64,000 nt of DNA, from assembly GCF_000069185.1 (NCBI RefSeq), contig NC_010397.1, positions 4,464,001-4,528,000 on the forward strand. Direction: 5' to 3'. Below the pieces are notes generated by a model that worked only from the letters and a program-made list of their open reading frames with translations, did no database searches and was not told where the DNA came from. The stretch is from Mycobacteroides abscessus ATCC 19977. Its GTDB lineage: Bacteria; Actinomycetota; Actinomycetes; Mycobacteriales; Mycobacteriaceae. Positions 58,311 to 64,000 of this stretch are shown here, piece after piece. Position numbers and translations under genes: made by a program. Every line of letters begins with the position of its first letter. The first letter of the stretch is position 1.

Positions 58311-59429
58311 GTGCCAGCGGACGAGGATCACCAAGACGCGCCACCCATCGACTGGCGAGCACTGCTACGACAGTTACCCCTGCTGAATATCCTCGGCGTG
58401 GTCGCCGTCCTGGTGGCGGCGACCTTGGTGGTGGTGAAGAACCTGCCCGACCACGGCGCCGACCAGCTGCTCAACGTCTCCTACGACCCCACTCGCGAGC
58501 TGTACAACGTGGTCGACGGCACCTTCACCAAGCAGTACAAAGACAAGACCGGCAAGACCATAGAAATCAAGCGCACCAATGGCGGCTCGGCCCGGCAGGC
58601 CCGTAGCGTCCTGGACGGCAGCCAGCGTGCCGACGTGGTGTCACTGGCCTCGGTCAGTGACGTGGACACGCTGAGCCTGCGCGGACTGATCGCACCGAAC
58701 TGGCGACAGCGGCTACCGAACAACTCGGTTCCTTACACCTCGACGATCGTGTTCGTCGTCCGCAAGGGCAACCCGCGCGGCATCCACGACTGGCCGGACC
58801 TGATCAAGGAGAACGTCTCCGTCATCACGCCGAATCCGCGCACCTCCGGCAACGGACAGCTCTCCGTGCTCGCCGCCTGGGGCTCGGTGGTGACACGAGG
58901 CGGAACGGACACCGACGCGCGCAGCTTCCTCACCGCGCTGTTCCGGAACGTCGCGGCCCTCGACAGCGGGGCACGCGGGGCCACCAACACATTCTCGGTC
59001 CAACGGCTCGGCGACGTCCATCTGACCTGGGAGAACGAGGCGATCAACGAGGTCGACGCCAACAAGGGCGAACTTGAGATCGTCTATCCACCGGTGAGCA
59101 TCCGCGCCGAACCGGCGGTCGCATGGGTGGATGCCAATCTGGGCGATCCCAAACGGGCCGCGATCGCCCGGGCCTATTTGGAGTACCTCTTCACCGACGA
59201 GGCCCAGGAGGTCGCCGCGCAGCATGGATACCGGCCGTTCAAGCCTGACATCCTTGCCCGGCACAGCAACACGCTGCCCGCGATCGCCCAGTTCCCCATC
59301 ACCGCGATCGCGTCGAGCTGGGATGACGCACGCCAGAAATTCTTCTCCGACAACGGGATCTACGAGACCATCCCACGCAACACCGACCGGGGTACCACCA
59401 CCTTCGCCTCCGACAGACAGGGACGCTAG
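58311..59429 (+). CDS. Membrane-anchored sulfate-binding protein (Sbp-like)
   Basis: 372 residues, GTG start behind AAGGAG. There is no cleavable signal; one N-terminal helix (about residues 23-43, [19 protein letters not shown]) anchors it. The rest matches periplasmic sulfate-binding proteins: [40 protein letters not shown] in joined segments, [19 protein letters not shown] and [11 protein letters not shown]. It directly abuts a SulP gene with no CysT/CysW/CysA genes nearby, so it may serve the secondary transporter. Start codon and end are clear. Confidence 0.9.
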   Translation: MPADEDHQDAPPIDWRALLRQLPLLNILGVVAVLVAATLVVVKNLPDHGADQLLNVSYDPTRELYNVVDGTFTKQYKDKTGKTIEIKRTNGGSARQARSVLDGSQRADVVSLASVSDVDTLSLRGLIAPNWRQRLPNNSVPYTSTIVFVVRKGNPRGIHDWPDLIKENVSVITPNPRTSGNGQLSVLAAWGSVVTRGGTDTDARSFLTALFRNVAALDSGARGATNTFSVQRLGDVHLTWENEAINEVDANKGELEIVYPPVSIRAEPAVAWVDANLGDPKRAAIARAYLEYLFTDEAQEVAAQHGYRPFKPDILARHSNTLPAIAQFPITAIASSWDDARQKFFSDNGIYETIPRNTDRGTTTFASDRQGR

Positions 59430-61202
59430 ATGCCTTCGGCACCGGGATTATTCGAGAGCTACGACGCGATCAAGGCCCGCCGTGATGTCATCGCCGGCCT
59501 GACGGTGGCGGCGATATCGCTTCCTCAGGCCATGGCCTACGCACTGATCGCCGGGGTGGACCCGAAATACGGTGTCTACTCCGCGATCGTGGTCACGGCC
59601 ATCGCATCGATATTCGGCTCCTCATCGCACCTCATCAACGGACCCACCAGCGCCATCTCGCTGCTGGTGTTCAGCTCGCTGGCCTTCCTCGATCCGGAGA
59701 ACCGCACCGGGCTGTTCGAGGCACTGTTCCTCCTGGGCGTGCTCGTGGGCACCATCCAGATCCTCATCGCCGTCTTCAAGCTGGGCGACCTCACCCGCTA
59801 CATCTCCGAATCCGTCGTCATCGGGTTCATGGCAAGTGCCGCCCTGCTACTCGCCATCGGCCAGCTGGCCAACGCAATTGGCGTGCGGGACAAGGGCGAT
59901 GGGCATATGCAGGTGCTCCAGCGCGCGTGGCTCACCTTGTTCCACGGCGACGCCGTGAACTACCGGGCATTGTTCCTGAGCGTCACGGCGGTGGCGTTGG
60001 CGGTGCTGCTGCGCCGCCTGGTCCAGCGCTACGAGTTGCCCCAGATCGACATGCTGCTGGTGCTGATCGTCACCGCTGTCATCGCCTACGCCTACGGCTG
60101 GACGGTGCCCGACGGTACAGGGCACACCGATGTGAAGATCTCCGGGAAGATCCCCGCAAGCCTTCCAGAATTCCATATCCCCGAGGTACAGGTGAGCACG
60201 CTCGGTGAGCTGTCGCATGGCGCGCTGGCCATCGCGTTCATCGGTCTGATCGAGGCGCTGTCCATCGCCAAGGCCATCGCACACCACACCGGGCAGCAGA
60301 TCGACTACAACCGGCAGATCCTCGCCGAAGGCCTGGCCAATCTGGCCGGCGGCTTCTTCCAGAGCCTGCCCGGCTCCGGCTCGTTGTCACGATCGGCGAT
60401 CAACTACCAGTCGGGGGCGGCTACCAGATTTTCCGGAATCGTTAGCGCGGCAACGGTAACCATCGCGCTGCTGCTCTTCGCCCCGCTGCTGCGCTACATC
60501 CCACAGGCCGCGCTGGCGGGTCTGCTATTGGTGACCGCGGTGCGATTGGTGGACTTCCACCGCCTTGTCTACGCCATCAAAGCGTCGCGCTATGACGCCG
60601 GTCTGGTCATCATCACGGCACTGGTGGGAGTGGCCGTGAACCTGGACACCGCGGTGCTTGTCGGCGTGGTGCTCTCCATCCTGCTGTTCGTGCCGCGCGC
60701 CGCCAAGCTCAAGGCCGCCGAACTCGTCGTCACCGACGAGGGAGTCATCCGTGAGCGGACTCCTCAGGACAGACCGACCGGTGCGGGGGCGCCCGTCATC
60801 TACGACCTGGAGGGTGAACTGTTCTTCGGTGCGGCACCCGAACTCGACCGCTATCTCGAGTCGCTGCACACCAGGATCCGCGATGAGCATCTGAAGGTGG
60901 TGATTCTGCGGCTGAAGCGTGTGCGCCACCCCGACGTCGTCTGCATCGAACGACTCGAGCACTTCATCAGGGAGCAGCAACAGCTCGGAGTCACCGTTCT
61001 GCTGGCCGGGGTCCGCCCGGATTCGCTTGCGCTGCTGGAGAATGTCGGCTTTACCCATTGGCTGCCCCCCGAGCAGGTCTTCCCCGAGGAAGAGAAGGAG
61101 TTCTCGGCGACGCTGCGGGCCGTCCGCTACGCACAAAGCCGGCTCGAGGAGGAGCCCCCGAACCCGGCAGCGAACCCGGAAAAGCTCTACTACCTGGTGT
61201 GA
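59430..61202 (+). CDS. SulP-family anion transporter with STAS domain
   Basis: 590 residues, starting immediately after the sulfate-binding-protein stop. The SulP core begins VIAGLTVAAISLPQAMAYAL and includes NGPTSAISLLVFSSLAF and a FFQSLPGSGSLSRSAINYQSG segment; about 11-12 helices are present. The C-terminal cytoplasmic STAS domain begins near residue 455 (PVIYDLEGELFFGAAPELDR). It imports sulfate, bicarbonate or another anion with Na+ or H+. Confidence 0.93.
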   Translation: MPSAPGLFESYDAIKARRDVIAGLTVAAISLPQAMAYALIAGVDPKYGVYSAIVVTAIASIFGSSSHLINGPTSAISLLVFSSLAFLDPENRTGLFEALFLLGVLVGTIQILIAVFKLGDLTRYISESVVIGFMASAALLLAIGQLANAIGVRDKGDGHMQVLQRAWLTLFHGDAVNYRALFLSVTAVALAVLLRRLVQRYELPQIDMLLVLIVTAVIAYAYGWTVPDGTGHTDVKISGKIPASLPEFHIPEVQVSTLGELSHGALAIAFIGLIEALSIAKAIAHHTGQQIDYNRQILAEGLANLAGGFFQSLPGSGSLSRSAINYQSGAATRFSGIVSAATVTIALLLFAPLLRYIPQAALAGLLLVTAVRLVDFHRLVYAIKASRYDAGLVIITALVGVAVNLDTAVLVGVVLSILLFVPRAAKLKAAELVVTDEGVIRERTPQDRPTGAGAPVIYDLEGELFFGAAPELDRYLESLHTRIRDEHLKVVILRLKRVRHPDVVCIERLEHFIREQQQLGVTVLLAGVRPDSLALLENVGFTHWLPPEQVFPEEEKEFSATLRAVRYAQSRLEEEPPNPAANPEKLYYLV

Positions 61203-61206
61203 CGGC

Positions 61207-61824
61207 CTACGCGCGCTTGGCCACCGGCTCATCGCGCGGACGGCCGCGCAGACCGCGCCAACCGAGGTTCAGCAATGTGTCCTTGGCACTTTCGACCTTG
61301 ATGTCGCCGGTGGCCACCCGGGACGCGACAGCCTCGCCGCCGCCGACCAGGGCCACCGCCATCGCGTCGTAATCGGTCTCAGGATCGATCTCCGGGGAGG
61401 CCGCCTTGATCAGCCGCGCCACCAATTCGATGATCCTGTCGCGCCCTTCACGCACTTGCTTGGCAAATAGCTGCGTGCTGGTGGCCTGTCCATAGATCAC
61501 GATCCACGAAGCTCGGTGGGTGTCAACGTAGTTGAGAAACGATACGACCGTGGTGCTCAACACATCTCGAGGCGACTGCGTCAGATCGATGTCGCCGCGC
61601 ACCGCCTCGACGAACCGGCCCAGCTCACGGCGCAGGCAGGCGACGAAAAGATCTTCCTTGGAGCCGTAATACAGGTAGAGCATCGGCTTGGAGATCTTGG
61701 CAGCCGCGGCGATGGCATCCATCGAGGTGTCCCGGAAACCGTTAAGCGCGAACTCCTGCACCGCGGCGTCCAGCATCTGCTGCTCCCGAACGGCACGGGG
61801 CAGCCGCTTGGTACCACCCGCCAT
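61207..61824 (-). CDS. TetR-family regulator (Rv0238-like)
   Basis: 205 residues. N-terminal HTH FRDTSMDAIAAAAKISKPML, then YLYYGSKEDLFVACLRREL, with a helical C-terminal domain. It lies in the same neighbourhood as htdX and fadA2, as Rv0238 does in M. tuberculosis. The palindrome CTTACTC-CA-GAGTAAG lies 32 bases upstream and is repeated at the fadA2/fabG4 promoter, so it probably controls those genes and itself. Confidence 0.9.
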   Translation of the reverse strand: MAGGTKRLPRAVREQQMLDAAVQEFALNGFRDTSMDAIAAAAKISKPMLYLYYGSKEDLFVACLRRELGRFVEAVRGDIDLTQSPRDVLSTTVVSFLNYVDTHRASWIVIYGQATSTQLFAKQVREGRDRIIELVARLIKAASPEIDPETDYDAMAVALVGGGEAVASRVATGDIKVESAKDTLLNLGWRGLRGRPRDEPVAKRA

Positions 61825-61856
61825 GCCTGCCTCCGAGCTTCGGACGTGAACGCGAA

Positions 61857-61872
61857 CTTACTCCAGAGTAAG
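61857..61872. promoter_or_regulatory. CTTACTC-CA-GAGTAAG palindrome upstream of tetR
   Basis: Perfect 7-bp inverted repeat, arms identical to the 55112-55127 site. It lies between the TetR gene (start 61824) and the divergent terC gene. Confidence 0.78.
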
Positions 61873-62008
61873 CTACTGGGTAGTTCGACTATTGCATACG
61901 CCCCATTGACGCGGGCCGAGTCTGCCCAAATGAAGTGTTTTGCACTCCTTCTCTAGGGTAGCGCGCAAACGCCACTCTCCCGATACCCCCACCCCGTACT
62001 ATGCCCGC

Positions 62009-62896
62009 GTGGATTTCACCCTGTCGCTGACTCCGGATCTGGTGGCCGTGTTTCTCACGCTGTTCGTGCTGGAGGTGGTGTTGGGTATCGACAACGTCGT
62101 CTTCATCTCGATACTCGCCAGCAAGTTGCCCCGCGGACAACAGGCACGGGCCCGCAATGTGGGACTCACGCTGGCAATGGTCATGCGGGTCGGACTGGTC
62201 TTCCTGGCCGGCTGGATCATCACCCTCAAAGAGGACATTCTGGAACTATTCGGTCAGGGCTTCTCGGTCAAGGACTTCATCCTGATCACGGGCGGGCTGT
62301 TCCTGGTCTACAAGGCCGTCCACGAAATACACCTCAAGCTCGAAGGCGCTCCCGAGGGGAGCGAATCATCCAGCGGGGCAGCTACATTCAAGTCCGTCTT
62401 GGTGCAGATACTCCTGTTGGACCTGGTGTTCTCGCTCGACTCCGTCATCACCGCCGTGGGCATGACAAGCAACATGCTCATCATCGTCACCGTGGTGGTG
62501 CTCTCCTTCGGGATCATGCTCTTTGCCTCGCGCTTCGTCTTCACCTTCGTCAATCGGCACCCCACCGTGAAGATGCTTGCCCTGTCCTTCTTGCTGCTCA
62601 TCGGCGTTTTCCTTATCGCCGATGGCTTCGGGATCAAGATCGACAAGGCCATGATTTACGGTCCGATGGCGTTCGCGATTCTCGTCGAAGGGCTCAACCT
62701 GCTGGCAGCTGCACGAAAAGCACGGCAGGACAACATGACCCGCACTCCTGTTGCGCTTCGGCCCAGCTATCCGGGTATCGATGAGTCCGTGGCGGTAGCG
62801 GCGGCCACCTCCGCCGGCCCCGACGCGGGTTCAGTCGGATTGTCCCGAAAGCCAGTGGGCGGCGTCGGGGGCGACGAGCGTGCTGGTCTCGGCTAG
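62009..62896 (+). CDS. TerC-family membrane protein
   Basis: 295 residues from the GTG at 62009. A TACTAT box ends seven bases before the GTG, so the mRNA may be leaderless. Conserved metal-site Asp residues appear in EVVLGIDNVVFISI and LLDLVFSLDSVITAVGM; seven helices follow the TerC layout, then a polar Ala/Gly tail. TerC proteins act in tellurite resistance or in Mn efflux metalating secreted enzymes. No ter cluster is nearby. Confidence 0.92.
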   Translation: MDFTLSLTPDLVAVFLTLFVLEVVLGIDNVVFISILASKLPRGQQARARNVGLTLAMVMRVGLVFLAGWIITLKEDILELFGQGFSVKDFILITGGLFLVYKAVHEIHLKLEGAPEGSESSSGAATFKSVLVQILLLDLVFSLDSVITAVGMTSNMLIIVTVVVLSFGIMLFASRFVFTFVNRHPTVKMLALSFLLLIGVFLIADGFGIKIDKAMIYGPMAFAILVEGLNLLAAARKARQDNMTRTPVALRPSYPGIDESVAVAAATSAGPDAGSVGLSRKPVGGVGGDERAGLG

Positions 62897-62898
62897 CC

Positions 62899-62915
62899 GT
62901 TGCGGTCCCCGCAAC
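62899..62915. terminator. Hairpin between terC and the convergent hydrolase gene
   Basis: GTTGCGG (62899-62905) pairs with CCGCAAC (62909-62915) around a 3-base loop, directly after the terC stop. The next gene ends at 62944 on the other strand. Confidence 0.55.
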
Positions 62916-62943
62916 CAGCGCGCCGTGACGCGCAGTTCATGCG

Positions 62944-63834
62944 TTATCTCAGGTGGTCTACCAGTTCACCGTTGACACCGAAGAGCTTGTCCTGCCACTC
63001 GTTCAGCAGCGCGTTGGTGTCGATGTCGTCGGGATGGAAGCCCCTACGCATGAATGGCTTCATCTCGCGGTAGAAACCACGGAGCAACGGGCCGCGAACA
63101 ACGCCCACGGTTTCGCGCAGCACCCGCCACGGCTGCTTCCGGCCGACGGGGTCGGTAGTCAGGATCGAAACCCAGGACGAGAGCACACCAACCGGTATCA
63201 CGATGTTGGCCAGCACACGCATCATGTTGATACGCAACGTTTCCGACCCCCCGATTGCGCGATAGACATCGAAGGCAACCGATTTATGCTCCAGTTCCTC
63301 GATGGCGTGCCAGTTGAGCAGGTTCTTGATCTCGGGGTCCGTCATCATGTGCTGCAGCTCCGGGCGACTCAGCACGTTCTCGGCCAGCACCGCGGTGAAG
63401 TGCTCGGCACCGACGGTGAACGCCAGTAGCAGGTGCCGGAATCGCCGACAGCGGTCCGGGTCGGGGTACTGCTCGTCGAGAAACTTCTCCATGCGCTCGG
63501 TGCTGTTCAGAATGTACTCGAACCACGCTGTCGGATATCCCATCTCGGCAAGTTGCTTGTTGAGATCGCGGTGATGCAGCCCGTGGGTCATCTCCTGACC
63601 GATAAAACCGGCTACCCGCTTCTTGAGGTCGGGATCGGCGATCTTGTCGCGATATCTGCGCACCGACCGGACGAAGATGTCCTCCCCTGGCGGGAAAACG
63701 GCAGACAAGAACGCGACCGTGTGGCTGAACGCGATGTCGTTGTTCGCGAAATACCGGTCTTCGGACTCCGACTCACCAAAGCGGAAGGAGATCCGCCGGG
63801 TTTTCGGGTAACTCACCTGGGCAGCGACGGTCAT
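62944..63834 (-). CDS. Metal-dependent hydrolase (PF10118-like)
   Basis: 296 residues from the ATG at 63832-63834. The family pattern of His and Glu is visible: FIGQEMTHGLHHRDLNKQL, FTVGAEHFTAVLAE and NWHAIEELEHKSVAFDVY. These resemble di-metal four-helix ligands; activity is unproven. It is divergent from a MerR regulator with an ACGGAA-N2-TTCCGT palindrome between. Confidence 0.9.
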   Translation of the reverse strand: MTVAAQVSYPKTRRISFRFGESESEDRYFANNDIAFSHTVAFLSAVFPPGEDIFVRSVRRYRDKIADPDLKKRVAGFIGQEMTHGLHHRDLNKQLAEMGYPTAWFEYILNSTERMEKFLDEQYPDPDRCRRFRHLLLAFTVGAEHFTAVLAENVLSRPELQHMMTDPEIKNLLNWHAIEELEHKSVAFDVYRAIGGSETLRINMMRVLANIVIPVGVLSSWVSILTTDPVGRKQPWRVLRETVGVVRGPLLRGFYREMKPFMRRGFHPDDIDTNALLNEWQDKLFGVNGELVDHLR

Positions 63835-63871
63835 GAGAATCCCTTCCGTTGACGTTCCAGGCATAAACGTA

Positions 63872-63885
63872 ACGGAATTTTCCGT
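63872..63885. promoter_or_regulatory. ACGGAA-TT-TTCCGT dyad, possible MerR operator
   Basis: A perfect 6-bp inverted repeat with a 2-bp centre lies between the divergent hydrolase (start 63834) and merR (start 63914). CGTAACGGA is also directly repeated around it. Confidence 0.55.
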
Positions 63886-63913
63886 AACGGACAATGGGGT
63901 AATCTTTTTCCCG

Positions 63914-64000
63914 ATGGACCTGACTATCGACCAGTTGGCACAGCGGGTGGCCATGACGGCACGCAACATCCGCGAGTGGCAGACGCTCGGGCTGGTACCC
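63914..64000 (+). CDS. MerR-family regulator, 5' end only
   Basis: The first 29 residues are visible before the window ends: MDLTIDQLAQRVAMTARNIR continuing EWQTLGLVP. This is the canonical MerR helix-turn-helix start. It is divergent from the metal-dependent hydrolase gene, its likely target. The effector domain lies outside the window. Confidence 0.8.
   Translation, partial: MDLTIDQLAQRVAMTARNIREWQTLGLVP

Overview
The window is GC-rich, densely coded chromosomal DNA of a rapidly growing mycobacterium, most likely of the Mycobacteroides abscessus/chelonae complex. Clade markers are an MmpS/MmpL pair, a chromosomal aminoglycoside 2'-N-acetyltransferase, the fadE5/fadA2/fabG4/htdX genes, an Rv0247c-Rv0250c-type succinate dehydrogenase operon, and many 4-base ATGA/GTGA gene overlaps. 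From memory, the order tetR, epimerase, lysE, DUF4334, ADH, tetR, fecB-like, membrane protein, queuosine-precursor transporter, pxpB, pxpC, aac(2') matches M. abscessus loci around MAB_4384-MAB_4395. No rRNA, tRNA, CRISPR, prophage or insertion sequence was found.

Layout. 1-2.1 kb: end of a citE/maoC acyl-CoA operon with a divergent IclR regulator. 2.1-8.9 kb: a lysG/lysE lysine-export pair split by a 5.2-kb block (mmpS-mmpL, tetR, epimerase) and flanked by two copies of the lysG-lysE regulatory sequence. 8.9-11 kb: a DUF4334/alcohol dehydrogenase/TetR operon behind a triple half-site operator. 11.1-15.3 kb: iron-siderophore-binding lipoprotein, membrane proteins, oxoprolinase subunits and aac(2'). 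15.2-17.4 kb: three tandem paralogous membrane proteins. 17.4-22.9 kb: LysR/beta-propeller pair, heat-shock hsp20 with a HAIR-like operator, acyl-ACP desaturase, a broken cutinase-like gene and a Tat-exported isochorismatase-fold protein. 22.9-25.1 kb: ahpC-ahpD with divergent oxyR.

25-35 kb is the most unusual part. It is a catabolic cluster of four transcription units arranged as two divergent pairs: PEP-mutase/isocitrate-lyase-fold lyase, GntR regulator, two Asp/Glu-racemase-fold enzymes, D-2-hydroxyacid dehydrogenase, amidase, DUF3830 protein, class III aminotransferase, aldehyde dehydrogenase and a tartrate-dehydrogenase-like enzyme. Both divergent promoter regions carry the same 14-bp sequence GATTGTTGACAATC, which fits control of the whole cluster by the embedded GntR protein. 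The substrate is not evident.

35-39 kb holds the succinate dehydrogenase 1 operon with a Crp-like site. 39-47.7 kb holds small regulators, an SDR/tautomerase operon, a crotonase, a receptor-like Ser/Thr kinase and a nearby protein resembling its sensor domain. 47.7-62 kb is lipid-metabolism territory (fadE5, fadA2 divergent from fabG4-htdX). A TetR gene at 61.2-61.8 kb shares a TTAC-N6-GTAA palindrome with these promoters. Between them lie a molybdenum oxidoreductase and an unusual membrane-anchored sulfate-binding protein paired with a SulP transporter. The window ends in TerC, a PF10118-like metal-dependent hydrolase and the start of a MerR regulator.
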